Positions 1 to 9,284 of a DNA stretch of 64,000 bases are shown piece after piece. Position 1 is the first letter of the stretch, and the number at the start of each line of letters is the position of its first letter. A program made the translations under genes and the position numbers. The stretch lies in assembly GCA_963822145.1 (NCBI GenBank), contig CAWGGG010000002.1:682001-746000 (forward strand), written 5' to 3'. The notes under the pieces are model-generated. The model had not been told where the DNA came from. It was given only the letters and a program-made list of their open reading frames with translations, and searched no databases. The stretch comes from UBA5072 sp963822145 (lineage in GTDB: Bacteria; Bacteroidota; Bacteroidia; Bacteroidales; UBA10428).

Positions 1-640
1 TGATGTCGTAAAGCAATACGGCGCAGATTCACTGCGTCTGTACGAAATGTTCATGGGACCGCTCGATGTAATCAAACCCTGGGCCGATACCGGGGTTAAA
101 GGCGTATTCGGATTCCTGAACCGGGTGACCAGGTTCTTCGGGGATTCCGCCAACATTGTTACGGGGGATGAAGACCGGGAAGTACTGAAGGGATTGCACC
201 AGACGATAAAAAAAGTCGGACAGGATATAGAACACCTCCGGTTTAACACGGCCATTTCGCAGATGATGATCTTCACCAACCTTTGCATGAAAAAAGGCAG
301 GGTTACCCGCAATACTGCCGAAGCGTTTGCCCGTGTGCTTTCACCTTTTGCTCCCCACCTGGCTGAGGAGCTGTGGGAGTTTTATGGAAACAGGCCCAGC
401 ATCAGCCAGCAGGAATTTCCGGTTTCCGATGAAACCTACCTGCATGAAGAATCTTTTGAATACCCGGTATCTTTCAACGGAAAACTGAGATTCAAATTGC
501 TGCTGCCCCTGGGCCTGCCGGCCGAGGAGGCGGAAAAGGCCGTGCTCGCCGATCCTCAGAGCAATAAATGGACCGAGGGCAAACAGGTTAAAAAAATCGT
601 TTACGTTCCCGCCAAAATTATCAATGTAGTAGTTGGTTAA
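1..640 (+). CDS. leuS: Leucyl-tRNA synthetase, C-terminal part (5' end outside the window)
   Basis: Class I aminoacyl-tRNA synthetase that charges tRNA-Leu in the cytoplasm. Only the last ~212 codons are present; the frame is open from base 2 to the window edge. The first residues (YGADSLRLYEMFMGPLD) are the segment that follows the KMSKS loop in LeuRS. It continues with the anticodon-binding helical bundle (PFAPHLAEELWE) and the short C-terminal domain (ANDs rendered here as the VLADPQSNKW to KKIVYVPAKIINVVV stretch) that contacts the tRNA elbow. The editing domain and the HIGH/KMSKS motifs are upstream of the window. It stops 3 bases before the M23 peptidase gene, so the two are probably co-transcribed. 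No anomaly seen. Confidence 0.97.
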   Translation, partial: DVVKQYGADSLRLYEMFMGPLDVIKPWADTGVKGVFGFLNRVTRFFGDSANIVTGDEDREVLKGLHQTIKKVGQDIEHLRFNTAISQMMIFTNLCMKKGRVTRNTAEAFARVLSPFAPHLAEELWEFYGNRPSISQQEFPVSDETYLHEESFEYPVSFNGKLRFKLLLPLGLPAEEAEKAVLADPQSNKWTEGKQVKKIVYVPAKIINVVVG

Positions 641-643
641 CTT

Positions 644-1897
644 ATGAAGAAATCAGTTATGATCTCATCGGCAGTATTGGCATTAATCATGCTGGGAGCT
701 GCCGCCTATTGGTTCATTCTTCCTAGGATTAACGGTAATTACAGGCAGGGAGGCGCAGTGGATTCAGCAGCCTTTGTAAAACCCATACCCCGGTTGTACG
801 GACTGGCGATCGACTCGTTCAACATTGAGACCAATGTAGTGGGCCGCGATCAGAACCTGGGTCAGATCCTCATGAAATATACACTGTCTGAACGGGCCCT
901 CACCCAATTGCTGCTGTATGCCGACAAAGTGTTTGATGTGCGGAAGATCAGAGAGGGTAACAAGTATACCGTTTTTTTGTCGCAGGATACGTTGTATCGC
1001 CTGCAGTACCTTGTGTATGAGCATACTCCGGTCGACTATGTGATCTTTGATTTCACCGACAGCGTAAAAGTCTGCCTCCGGCAGAAGGACATCGTTACAC
1101 GGCAGCAACTTGTACAGGGTTCAATCGAAACCTCCCTCTGGGATGCCATTACACGCAACAACATCAATCCGCTGGTGGCGCTCGAATTATCGGAAATGTA
1201 TGCCTGGACGGTGGACTTTTTCGGACTGCAGCCCGGAGACCAGTTTACGGTTGTATATGATGAGCTTTATGTGGATACCGTTTCCATCGGATTGGGACGG
1301 ATCCATGCCGCCAAATTTTTTCATGGTGGCAGGGATCTGCTGGCTATTCCCTTTACCCAGGACAGTGTGGAAACTTATTTTGACGCAGATGGGAATAGCC
1401 TGAGAAGGGCTTTCCTGAAAGCCCCGCTTCGTTTTTCCCGCATCAGTTCACGTTTTTCAGGAAGCCGCATGCACCCGATCCTGAAGATCCGACGTCCCCA
1501 TTACGGGGTGGATTATGCAGCACCCATCGGTACACCGGTGTATTCTATCGGGGACGGACGGGTGATCACCGCGGGTTATCAAAGCGGTTCGGGCAGGATC
1601 GTCAAGGTCCGCCACAACGGGGTTTACACTTCAATTTACATGCACCTGAGCGGTTTCGGCAAAGGCATAACCACCGGAAAATATGTGATGCAGGGTGAAT
1701 TGCTGGGGTATGTTGGCAGCTCGGGGCTATCCACCGGACCGCATCTTGATTTCAGGGTGACCCGGAATGGGTCTCCCATTGATCCGCTGAAAATGGAATC
1801 ACCCCCGGTGGATCCGATCAAGCCTGAAAATGTTGCCGCCTTTGATTCGGTGAAACTGGCTACCATCAGACTTCTGGCCGAGGGGGTGATCCAGTAG
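644..1897 (+). CDS. M23 family peptidoglycan metalloendopeptidase, membrane-anchored
   Basis: LytM-type peptidase (417 aa) expected to cut peptide crosslinks in peptidoglycan in the periplasm. Residues ~5-27 form one hydrophobic segment, an uncleaved anchor or signal peptide. A long non-catalytic region follows, then the M23 domain from ~270 to 385. Metal-site residues are visible: H286 and D290 in HYGVD, the catalytic-region H334 in YMHL, and H367 in GPHLDF. The usual HxH pair is HLD here, so D369 stands where the second zinc-binding His normally is. I believe this variant recurs in Bacteroidota relatives, and Asp can bind zinc, so activity is plausible but not proven. The gene follows leuS by 3 bases and is convergent with the barrel gene that ends at 1900. 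Confidence 0.9.
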   Translation: MKKSVMISSAVLALIMLGAAAYWFILPRINGNYRQGGAVDSAAFVKPIPRLYGLAIDSFNIETNVVGRDQNLGQILMKYTLSERALTQLLLYADKVFDVRKIREGNKYTVFLSQDTLYRLQYLVYEHTPVDYVIFDFTDSVKVCLRQKDIVTRQQLVQGSIETSLWDAITRNNINPLVALELSEMYAWTVDFFGLQPGDQFTVVYDELYVDTVSIGLGRIHAAKFFHGGRDLLAIPFTQDSVETYFDADGNSLRRAFLKAPLRFSRISSRFSGSRMHPILKIRRPHYGVDYAAPIGTPVYSIGDGRVITAGYQSGSGRIVKVRHNGVYTSIYMHLSGFGKGITTGKYVMQGELLGYVGSSGLSTGPHLDFRVTRNGSPIDPLKMESPPVDPIKPENVAAFDSVKLATIRLLAEGVIQ

Positions 1898-1899
1898 GG

Positions 1900-2583
1900 T
1901 TATTTGCTCAGATTGAAAATAAGTCCACCGCCCAGGGTCCACTGGTAAATGGTGGAATAGCTGGCCACTCCGGCACCTCCGCCACCCGTTCCAAAATACA
2001 CGCTGCCACCGACAGATTGTACCACCGAAAGAAGACCTGCCTGCATTTTTATGCCTATCCTGTCGGAAGCCCATATGTTGAGACCGACTTTCATGCCCCA
2101 GGCAAATTTCACTGCGGAACCACTTTCATCTGTTTCCGGATTGGTGACATTAAAAATACCCATCCCCAGCTGCAATCCTCCGTAAGGTTCAAGCCTGGGA
2201 TTGGCCAATACCAGATAACGGTTGCCCCCCAGCATCACATAATTGGAGGCGAGATCAAATTCACCATTTCTTTCAATAACATTATAATAAGCAAGATTGG
2301 CTTTTGAATCCATACGCAGATAGTATGCTTCAATGCCATAGGCCGGTGAAAGCAAATACTCCAGGCCACCCCCCCATTCAAATCCGCCTTTGATGGTGCC
2401 ATTATAATAAGCAGTGGTGGAATAATACGAATCCACTTGATCATCAAAGGCATATGAAGTATACACATGCAAACGCAAAGCGGGTGCCTTGTTAGACTGC
2501 ATTGGTGCGGATTGCTGAATGGTTTGGGCAAAGAGGTAAGTGCCTGCAAGACAAAATATCACCAAAAGGAGTTTCTTCATCAT
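1900..2583 (-). CDS. Outer-membrane beta-barrel protein with signal peptide, function unknown
   Basis: A 227-aa protein starting MMKKLLLVIFCLAGTYLFAQ, a classic cleaved signal peptide; ATG at 2583 or 2580. The frame stays open upstream to 2898 but only through the intergenic repeat and the end of the efflux gene, so the longer reading is rejected. The mature part alternates aromatic and polar residues, with glycine-rich turns, and ends GGGLIFNLSK, typical of 8-12-stranded barrels whose last strand is the BAM signal. It lies 73 bases downstream of the efflux outer-membrane factor on the same strand, separated by the heptamer repeat at 2611-2645, and may be the last gene of that operon. No specific family recognised. 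Confidence 0.75.
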   Translation of the reverse strand: MMKKLLLVIFCLAGTYLFAQTIQQSAPMQSNKAPALRLHVYTSYAFDDQVDSYYSTTAYYNGTIKGGFEWGGGLEYLLSPAYGIEAYYLRMDSKANLAYYNVIERNGEFDLASNYVMLGGNRYLVLANPRLEPYGGLQLGMGIFNVTNPETDESGSAVKFAWGMKVGLNIWASDRIGIKMQAGLLSVVQSVGGSVYFGTGGGGAGVASYSTIYQWTLGGGLIFNLSK

Positions 2584-2610
2584 TTTCACAATTAGGGTTA
2601 TAATATTAAC

Positions 2611-2645
2611 TAACAACAAACAACAAACAACTAACAACAAACAAC
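2611..2645. repeat. Heptanucleotide tandem repeat A (WAACAAC x5)
   Basis: Five consecutive 7-bp units on the plus strand: TAACAAC, AAACAAC, AAACAAC, TAACAAC, AAACAAC, with a degenerate unit before and after. The repeat starts 11 bases beyond the stop of the efflux outer-membrane factor and fills most of the spacer before the barrel gene. The unit is the same as in the repeat at 62415-62456. Confidence 0.85.
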
Positions 2646-2656
2646 TACATAAAATC

Positions 2657-4048
2657 TCACTGCATTTCCCATCCACCCCCAAGCGCCTTGTATAACTGCA
2701 CCGTGCTCTGCAGCTGGTACTGCAGTGCCTGTGCCGCCAGCAACTGGGCGTCAAGTTCGGTACGCTCATTATCCAGCAATTCGAGGTAATTGGTATAGCC
2801 GGAATCATAACGTTCGCGCGATAGCCTTGCTGCTCCGCCTGAGGCCATCGCCTGCATCCGGCGCGCTTCATATTCACGGCGGTAAGTGTCAGATGCAATC
2901 AGGGCGTTTTCAACCTCGGCAAACGCATTCAAAACGGCTTTTTCATACTGAAGGCGGGCCTGTTCGGTTTTCTCCCGTTCCATCTGAACCCTACGCTTGT
3001 TCTTGCCAAAATAGAATAACGGACCGGTAATGGAACCTGTTGCGTAGCTGATCACCGAACCGCTGGCTGTAATATCTGCCAGGTCCTGGCTGGCTGCTCC
3101 GAAAAGCCCGGTAAGGCTGATGGACGGGAACCGCATAGCCTGTGCCACGCCGATCTGTTCATTCTGGGCGATCCAGAGGTCCTCGGTCTGCCTTACGTCA
3201 GGGCGCCGGGCCAGCAGTTGTGAAGGGAGTCCTTCCGGAATGGAAAGCGGAAATACCTGCGAAAGATTATCCAGACCTCTTGTAACAGTTCCGGGATTCT
3301 TTCCGAGCAGGATGCTCAGGGCATTCTCTGTCTGGGCAACCTGTCTTTCAAGGCTGGGAACCAGCGCTGCAGCAATAGCTTCCTGCGACTGGGCCTGGAA
3401 TTTATCCAGTTCGGACACTTCACCGCCCATAAATCTTTCCGTAATGATCCGGGTGGATTCCTTTCTTACCATGAGCGTTCTCCGGGCGATTTCCAATTGC
3501 TGGTCGAGCCCGCGGAGCTGGAAATACAGGGTTGCAACCTGAGCAACCAGACTGGTAGTCAGTAATTTTTTGGCTTCCTCGGTTGCCAACATCTGAGCTT
3601 TGGCCGCCCTTGTGGCATGGCGGTATTTACCCCAGAAATCTAGTTCCCAGGCCACGGTACCGAATCCCGTATAGTTTTCCCGCAACAGGGTGCCGGATTC
3701 AGCCATATCACTGTTGGTCTTGTTTAAGATGCTGGCACCTCCCTGATAACTGAATTGAGGAAACAAATCGGCTTTTTTATAGCCGACATTGTACTGTGCC
3801 TCCATCAATCTGGAAAGTGCGATCTGCATGTCGCGGTTCTCAGCAAGCGCAGTACGGATCAGGGATTGCAATACGGTATCCCGATAGACCTCCCACCATT
3901 TCAGGCTCGTTATGGAGTCTTTGCTGGTGGTGTCCAGGGAATATCGGTATCTTGCTTCGGTGCCCCACTCCGTTTTCTTGAATTTTGGGCCGACCATACA
4001 GCCCGATGCCAAAGCTATGGCAAGCAGAAAGGGAATTAAGCGCCTCAT
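2657..4048 (-). CDS. RND efflux outer-membrane factor (OprM/NodT type lipoprotein)
   Basis: TolC-superfamily channel (463 aa) that forms the exit duct of a tripartite efflux pump. The N-terminus MRRLIPFLLAIALASGC carries a lipobox (ASGC, Cys17), so it is probably lipid-anchored in the outer membrane. The two internal OEP repeats show the usual landmarks: SLKWWEVYRDTVL near 50, AWELDFWGKYRHATRAAK near 150, LLARRPDVRQTE near 280 and RERYDSGYTNYLELLDNERT near 410. The ATG overlaps the stop of the RND pump gene by 4 bases (4045-4048), implying translational coupling. Length is normal for the family. Substrate cannot be read from the sequence. Confidence 0.95.
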   Translation of the reverse strand: MRRLIPFLLAIALASGCMVGPKFKKTEWGTEARYRYSLDTTSKDSITSLKWWEVYRDTVLQSLIRTALAENRDMQIALSRLMEAQYNVGYKKADLFPQFSYQGGASILNKTNSDMAESGTLLRENYTGFGTVAWELDFWGKYRHATRAAKAQMLATEEAKKLLTTSLVAQVATLYFQLRGLDQQLEIARRTLMVRKESTRIITERFMGGEVSELDKFQAQSQEAIAAALVPSLERQVAQTENALSILLGKNPGTVTRGLDNLSQVFPLSIPEGLPSQLLARRPDVRQTEDLWIAQNEQIGVAQAMRFPSISLTGLFGAASQDLADITASGSVISYATGSITGPLFYFGKNKRRVQMEREKTEQARLQYEKAVLNAFAEVENALIASDTYRREYEARRMQAMASGGAARLSRERYDSGYTNYLELLDNERTELDAQLLAAQALQYQLQSTVQLYKALGGGWEMQ

Positions 4049-7000
4049 GATTGCTGCCCCTCCTTGGCTTTCTTGTGTGTTAATTTTTCAATCATGACAA
4101 ATAAGGCAGGAATTAATAATACACCCAGCATAGTGGCAATGAGCATACCGCTGAACACGGTCATCCCCATCACCTTTCTTCCCTCAGCACCGGCTCCGGT
4201 TGCCCGCACCAGCGGAACCACACCCAGGATGAAGGCGAAAGCAGTCATCAGTATAGGTCGCAAGCGCAGCTTGGCAGCTTCAAGGGTAGATTCAATCAGG
4301 GGCTTGCCCGATTCCACATTGGCTTTCGCGAATTCCACAATCAGGATCGCATTTTTAGCGGCAAGTCCGATCAGCATCACAAGGCCGATCTGTGCGAACA
4401 CATTATTTACATAACCGGGTATGAAAAGTCCCGCCAGGAATAGTCCGGTAAAAGCACCAAATACGGCAAATGGCGTGCCGAGCAACACTGAGAAAGGCAG
4501 TGCCCAGCTTTCATATTGGGCAGCCAGGATCAGGAAAACAAAGACAAGGGCCATGAGGAAAACAACTCCCCCGGTTCCGGCCGCCTTTTTCTCCTGGTAG
4601 GACATGTAGGCCCACTCGTAGCCCATATCACGAGGCAATACCTGGGCAGCAACCTCTTCGAGGGCAGTAAGGGCCTCGTCCGAGCTATATCCCGGAGCAG
4701 GAGCACCTCCCAGCTCAGCTGTCCGGAAAAGGTTAAACCTGTTGGTAAATTCCGGACCCGTGGTTCTCCTAACTGTTGCTAATGCTGACAGAGGCACCAT
4801 ATTACCTTCCGCTCCCCTTACAAAGATCTTATTCAGATCCTTCGGGTCAACCCGATATTCACCTTCAGCCTGAAGGAAGACTTTATATTGTCGGCCGAAA
4901 CGGTTGAAATCATTAATGTAGGAAGCTCCAAACGCAGCGCCGATAGAGGTGTTAACGTCCTGCAAGGATAAGCCCATTTTGAACACCTTGTCGCGATCCA
5001 CATCGAGATAGATCTGCGGAACATTGGTGCGGAAGGTGGTATAGATCCTGCCTATTTCCGGACGCTGGCTGGCAGCCTGCATGAATTTAGTGGCCTGCCC
5101 AGAAAGATACTGCGGGTCGTTGCCGCCGCGATCCTGCAACATCATGGAAAATCCTGCAGCAGTACCCAATCCCTGGATGGGAGGAGGCCCGAAAGCCATG
5201 GCAGTGGCTTCCGGCAGTTTCATCATAAATTCACGGTTGAGTTTTCGCATGATCACTCCCACGGTTTCCTTGCCCCGCTCTTTCCATTCCTTGAGCGAAA
5301 CAAAGAAGAATCCCATGTTGGAATTATAAGTGTTGGTCAGCAGACTGAAGCCGGATATGCCTGTGTAGAAAGATATCCCTTCTTCTTCGTGCAGCATCTT
5401 CTCAATCTTGACCATGACGGAATCCGTTCTTTCGAGTGAGGCGGCATCGGGTAACTGCAGGTTGACCATAAAATAGCCCTGGTCCTCCTCAGGTACGAAA
5501 CCGGCCGGGATCTTTTTACCCAGCAGTACAATGAACACCACGATTATACCGATCATGATCCCCACACGGCCCAGTTTCCTGACCAGATGGGAGACCATGT
5601 TGATATATCCGCCGGTAAATCTGTCAAACACCCGGTTGAACCAGCCGTAAAACTTACCGAGGATACCTCCGGTCTTTTGTCCGGGTTTCAGCAGCATGGC
5701 ACTCAGAGCAGGACTCAGGGTCAGTGCGTTGAAAGCGGAAAAGAGCACGGAGATGGCTATGGTGATGGCGAACTGCTGATAGAGTCTGCCGGTAATGCCT
5801 CCCATGGCAGCCACGGGTACAAATACCGCCGTGAGGATGAGGGCAATGGCCACCACAGGGCCGGATACCTCTTTCATGGCTTTTAGGGTGGCTTCGCGGG
5901 GGCTGAGGCCTTTCTCAATATTGTGCATTACTGCTTCCACCACAACGATCGCGTCATCCACAACAATACCGATGGCGAGCACGAGTCCTAAAAGGGAAAG
6001 CACGTTAATGGAAAATCCAAGCAAAGGAAAGACCATAAAAGTACCCACCAGTGAAACCGGTACGGTCAACAGCGGGATCAGGGTTGCCCTCCAGTTCTGG
6101 AGGAAGATAAAAACTACCAGAATGACCAGGAAGACAGCTTCAAACAGGGTGGTGATGATCTCACTGATACCTTCGGAAACAGCCAGTGTGGTATCCAACA
6201 CAACATCGTATCTCAGATCCTGAGGAAAGCGGGCTGAGATCTCTTCCATAGCTTTCCTGATATTGGCCGCTGTTTCCAGTGCGTTAGATCCAGGGACCTG
6301 GTAAATGGCAATGGCTGCTCCCGGTTTGCCGTTCACCTTACCGATAGAGTTGAAATTTTCAGTGCCTAATTCCAGGCGGGCCACATCCTTCAGTCTGACC
6401 TGAGATCCATCTGCGTTGGAACGGACAATTATGTTACCGAAATCCTCTTCAGTAATAAGGCGTGACTGCAACATAGCGGTGTAGGTGAACTGGGTGCCTG
6501 CAGGAGCGGGATTTCCGCCAAATTTTCCGGCAGGGCTGATCTGGTTTTGCTGTTTCACAGCGTTGATCAGGTCATTCATGGTAAGTCCCAGCTTGGCGAT
6601 CACATCGGGCCTGACCCAGATCCGCATGGCATAATCGGCTCCTCCAAAAAGCTTTACATCGCCCACGCCCGAGATCCTGGCCAGTACATCAACTACATTG
6701 ATGTTGCCATAGTTGGAAAGGAAGTTATTATTGTAGCTGCCGTTAGGGGATTGAAGAGATACGATCATCAGGGGAAAAGGAAGGGCTTTTTTGGTAACGA
6801 CCCCGGATTGCTTCACCTCATTGGGTAGAATAGCATTAGCTTGGTTAACCCGGTTTACTGTGAGCATGTTGGCATTATCCAGGTCGGTTCCCACTTCAAA
6901 GGCAATACGGAGGCTCAGGGAACCATCGCTGGCATTGACTGATTTCATGTAGAGCATCTCTTCAACCCCGTTCACTTTTTGTTCGATGGGTGTGGCAACA

Positions 7001-7179
7001 GCCTGTTCCACATTTAGGGCATTGGCTCCCTGGAAAGATGTGGTAACCATCACTTCAGGGGGCGTGATCTCCGGGTATTGCGATATGGGGAGGGATTTCA
7101 TGGCCACGAGCCCCACAAGCACAATAACGATGGAGATTACCATCGCGACGATGGGCCTTCTGACAAAAAATTCTGACAT
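4045..7179 (-). CDS. RND multidrug efflux permease, HAE1 family (AcrB-like)
   Basis: Inner-membrane proton-driven efflux pump of 1044 aa, the normal AcrB length, with 12 predicted membrane segments and two large periplasmic loops. The start MSEFFVRRPIVAMVISIVIV matches the family. Proton-relay residues are present: the Asp pair in TM4 (GIVVDDAIVVVEA) and the Lys in TM10 (AAKNAILIVEFAK). The middle gene of adaptor - pump - channel; its ATG lies 11 bases after the adaptor stop and its stop overlaps the channel gene. Drugs, bile salts or detergents are typical substrates (family knowledge); the specificity here is unknown. Confidence 0.97.
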   Translation of the reverse strand: MSEFFVRRPIVAMVISIVIVLVGLVAMKSLPISQYPEITPPEVMVTTSFQGANALNVEQAVATPIEQKVNGVEEMLYMKSVNASDGSLSLRIAFEVGTDLDNANMLTVNRVNQANAILPNEVKQSGVVTKKALPFPLMIVSLQSPNGSYNNNFLSNYGNINVVDVLARISGVGDVKLFGGADYAMRIWVRPDVIAKLGLTMNDLINAVKQQNQISPAGKFGGNPAPAGTQFTYTAMLQSRLITEEDFGNIIVRSNADGSQVRLKDVARLELGTENFNSIGKVNGKPGAAIAIYQVPGSNALETAANIRKAMEEISARFPQDLRYDVVLDTTLAVSEGISEIITTLFEAVFLVILVVFIFLQNWRATLIPLLTVPVSLVGTFMVFPLLGFSINVLSLLGLVLAIGIVVDDAIVVVEAVMHNIEKGLSPREATLKAMKEVSGPVVAIALILTAVFVPVAAMGGITGRLYQQFAITIAISVLFSAFNALTLSPALSAMLLKPGQKTGGILGKFYGWFNRVFDRFTGGYINMVSHLVRKLGRVGIMIGIIVVFIVLLGKKIPAGFVPEEDQGYFMVNLQLPDAASLERTDSVMVKIEKMLHEEEGISFYTGISGFSLLTNTYNSNMGFFFVSLKEWKERGKETVGVIMRKLNREFMMKLPEATAMAFGPPPIQGLGTAAGFSMMLQDRGGNDPQYLSGQATKFMQAASQRPEIGRIYTTFRTNVPQIYLDVDRDKVFKMGLSLQDVNTSIGAAFGASYINDFNRFGRQYKVFLQAEGEYRVDPKDLNKIFVRGAEGNMVPLSALATVRRTTGPEFTNRFNLFRTAELGGAPAPGYSSDEALTALEEVAAQVLPRDMGYEWAYMSYQEKKAAGTGGVVFLMALVFVFLILAAQYESWALPFSVLLGTPFAVFGAFTGLFLAGLFIPGYVNNVFAQIGLVMLIGLAAKNAILIVEFAKANVESGKPLIESTLEAAKLRLRPILMTAFAFILGVVPLVRATGAGAEGRKVMGMTVFSGMLIATMLGVLLIPALFVMIEKLTHKKAKEGQQS

Positions 7180-7190
7180 GGCGAGGGTAT

Positions 7191-8306
7191 TTAAATTTGG
7201 GTTGAATCGACCTTAACAGGCACAGGGATTACCATACTATTGGCCCTTATGGCCGCATTGCCCACCAAAGCAACTTTGTCGGTGGGTTCAAGGCCGGAAT
7301 CAATGATCCAGTATTCGCCAAACTGCTGACCGGCTTTGACCATTTTTACTTCAACTTTGTTTTCGCTGTTCACTACAAAAACCTGGTAGGTTCCCTGCAA
7401 CTCGGTAACCGCCCGCAGCGGCACCAGCATGGCTCCCTTTCTGATCTCAGTAGTGAACCTGACTTTGGCAAATTGTCCTGGTCTTATGGTCTCTTCTGGA
7501 TTGGGCACAGTTGCTTCCATGGTCAGTGTACCTGTAGACTGGTCAATTTCGCGGTTGGCGAGGTTGATCTGACCACGGTGGGGATGAATGCTGCCGTCAC
7601 TTAGGATCATATCGATGGTCCAGTCCATTTTCTTCTGGTCAGGAATCCTTTTCCGGAATTCCAGGTATTCTGATTCAGTCACTGAAAACCGGACACGCAC
7701 GGTTTTGGTGCTGGATACTGTATTCAGGTTGAACGATTGGATGGTGCCCACCAGGTCACCAACCTCGAATTTTGAAATTCCGATAATACCGTCAATTGGT
7801 GATGTAATGGTGGCATAGCTCAGTTCAATCTGGGCATTCTTGACACCTCCCTGGGCGGCTTCCAAACCACCGACGGCAGCGTCATATTGTGCCTGAGCGG
7901 CTACCAGATCGCGCTGACTGACTGCATTGATTGCAGCCAGAGGTTTAATACGATCCAGATCACTCTTGGCCTTACCCAGTTGCGCTTCGGCTGACGCCAG
8001 CTGACCTTTTGCCTGATCCAGTTTGGCCTGATAGGGCAAAGGATCAATGCTGTACAACAACTGTCCTTTTTTCACAAAAGATCCTTCCTTAAAAAACATG
8101 CCGGTCAAAAATCCCTGTACCCTGGCGCGGATCTGGATATCGGTGCCTCCAAGGGTCTGGCCCACATATTCCTGAGTCAGCGGAACATCTTTTATCAACA
8201 CTGATACTACGGGAACTTCCGGCGCTTTGGTTTCAACTGCTTTTTCCTTGCAGGAAAACAGCACCAGTCCGCCAAGTACTATCCCAAAAAAACTACGGAT
8301 TCTCAT
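7191..8306 (-). CDS. RND efflux periplasmic adaptor (membrane-fusion protein, AcrA/MexA-like)
   Basis: A 371-aa adaptor linking the RND pump to the outer-membrane channel. The N-terminus MRIRSFFGIVLGGLVLFSCKE holds a lipobox (LFSC, Cys19), so it is probably a lipoprotein. After it come the half-lipoyl motif (IRARVQGFLTGMFFKEGSFV), an alpha-hairpin coiled coil (~95-165, rich in Ala/Gln/Lys), the second half-lipoyl (ATITSPIDGIIG), then beta-barrel and membrane-proximal domains. First gene of the efflux operon. No adjacent divergent repressor is visible; the neighbour at 8491 is not a DNA-binding regulator of a known efflux class. Confidence 0.95.
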   Translation of the reverse strand: MRIRSFFGIVLGGLVLFSCKEKAVETKAPEVPVVSVLIKDVPLTQEYVGQTLGGTDIQIRARVQGFLTGMFFKEGSFVKKGQLLYSIDPLPYQAKLDQAKGQLASAEAQLGKAKSDLDRIKPLAAINAVSQRDLVAAQAQYDAAVGGLEAAQGGVKNAQIELSYATITSPIDGIIGISKFEVGDLVGTIQSFNLNTVSSTKTVRVRFSVTESEYLEFRKRIPDQKKMDWTIDMILSDGSIHPHRGQINLANREIDQSTGTLTMEATVPNPEETIRPGQFAKVRFTTEIRKGAMLVPLRAVTELQGTYQVFVVNSENKVEVKMVKAGQQFGEYWIIDSGLEPTDKVALVGNAAIRANSMVIPVPVKVDSTQI

Positions 8307-8362
8307 AATGCCTGGATTTAGTTTGTAGATGATGGTATGTCAGATAAAATCAATTATGCATT

Positions 8363-8370
8363 CAAATATA
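8363..8370 (-). promoter_or_regulatory. Candidate -7 element for the efflux operon
   Basis: Plus-strand CAAATATA reads TATATTTG on the minus strand, an exact match to the Bacteroidota -7 consensus TAnnTTTG. It would start transcription near 8356, about 50 bases before the adaptor ATG at 8306. No TTG is seen at the expected -33 spacing. Confidence 0.45.
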
Positions 8371-8458
8371 GTTATTTTATTCTCTATTCCTTAAACGAGA
8401 TCGTTGCAAAATGTCTTTGTTAACCTGTGATACCATCCTTTTTTTTGCTTTAATTCTT

Positions 8459-8466
8459 TATTTTTG
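8459..8466 (+). promoter_or_regulatory. Candidate -7 element deciding the start of the AlbA_2 gene
   Basis: TATTTTTG is an exact TAnnTTTG match. Transcription would begin near 8473, after the possible TTG start at 8464 and before the ATG at 8491, so the ATG at 8491 is the better start. A -33 TTG at the right spacing is not evident. Confidence 0.5.
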
Positions 8467-8490
8467 CCAACCTATAAATGGTTCAAATGC

Positions 8491-9267
8491 ATGAAAAACC
8501 AGGTTAAATATTCTGTAATCATTCTTCTGGGATTTCTGTTCGGTATCCTGGTCATCCTGCCGGTTAACGAGTTTACCTCCTACTTCCAGTACCACCGGGA
8601 CGAAGGTATAACTGTATGGCAGTTCATGGGAGCGCAGCTTTGGAAAGCCATTACGTTCCGGATGCCTTATAAACTGATGTTTTACCTGCTGATAGGAGGC
8701 GCTGTTGGGGTGCTGCTGGCGCTCATAACAGCTTATTTCAGGAAACGAAACAAGCTGCTGTTTCAATTGGGACAGGAACTTGACAAGGATCTTGCGCAAC
8801 TGATTGCACAAGGTGAGGGTGATAGCCTTGAATTTAAATCCTCTTTCCGTTACGATTACAGGCAGCAAAAGGTTAACAAGGCACTCGAAGGTGTTATCAT
8901 CAAGACCATTTCCGGATTCCTGAATGCCCGAGGGGGATCCCTGCTGATAGGCGTTGCCGACAACGGCAGTGTCGTGGGAATCGAAGAAGACTATAAAACC
9001 TTAAACCGGAAGGACAGTGACGGATACACCCAAATGCTCATGTCGGCCATTGCGGACAAACTGGGCACCCCGGTGTGCCGGCTGGTCAGGGTCCTATTTT
9101 ATGAACACCAGAATAAAGAAGTATGCCGGATCATCGTATTGCCTTCTCCGGTGCCGGTGTATACGCATGAAGAGCAGGAGGTTCATTTCTACATCCGCAC
9201 CGCCTCAGGCACCCGTGAAATGGATATCCGGGAGGCCGTGAACTTTATCCGGGCAAAATGGGGCTGA
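8491..9267 (+). CDS. Membrane-anchored AlbA_2 (Schlafen-type) putative ATP-binding protein
   Basis: A 258-aa protein with two hydrophobic segments near the N-terminus (~7-27 and ~62-84), then a cytoplasmic AlbA_2 domain. The domain shows its usual landmarks: EGDSLEFKSSFRYD, KTISGFLNARGGSLLIGVADNGSVVGIE, and the closing strand VHFYIRTASGTREMD. AlbA_2 domains occur in Schlafen-like and transcription-associated proteins and are thought to bind nucleotides; the function of membrane-tethered forms is not known to me. The ATG at 8491 is preferred over TTG at 8464 because of the candidate promoter at 8459-8466. It is divergent from the efflux operon. Confidence 0.8.
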   Translation: MKNQVKYSVIILLGFLFGILVILPVNEFTSYFQYHRDEGITVWQFMGAQLWKAITFRMPYKLMFYLLIGGAVGVLLALITAYFRKRNKLLFQLGQELDKDLAQLIAQGEGDSLEFKSSFRYDYRQQKVNKALEGVIIKTISGFLNARGGSLLIGVADNGSVVGIEEDYKTLNRKDSDGYTQMLMSAIADKLGTPVCRLVRVLFYEHQNKEVCRIIVLPSPVPVYTHEEQEVHFYIRTASGTREMDIREAVNFIRAKWG

Positions 9268-9284
9268 CGGGAAGTTTGATATTC

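Noticed and set aside
1900..2898. Long open frame of 332 codons for the barrel gene
   Set aside because: The extra N-terminal part runs through the heptamer repeat and the end of the efflux gene and has no start context; the signal peptide begins at 2583.
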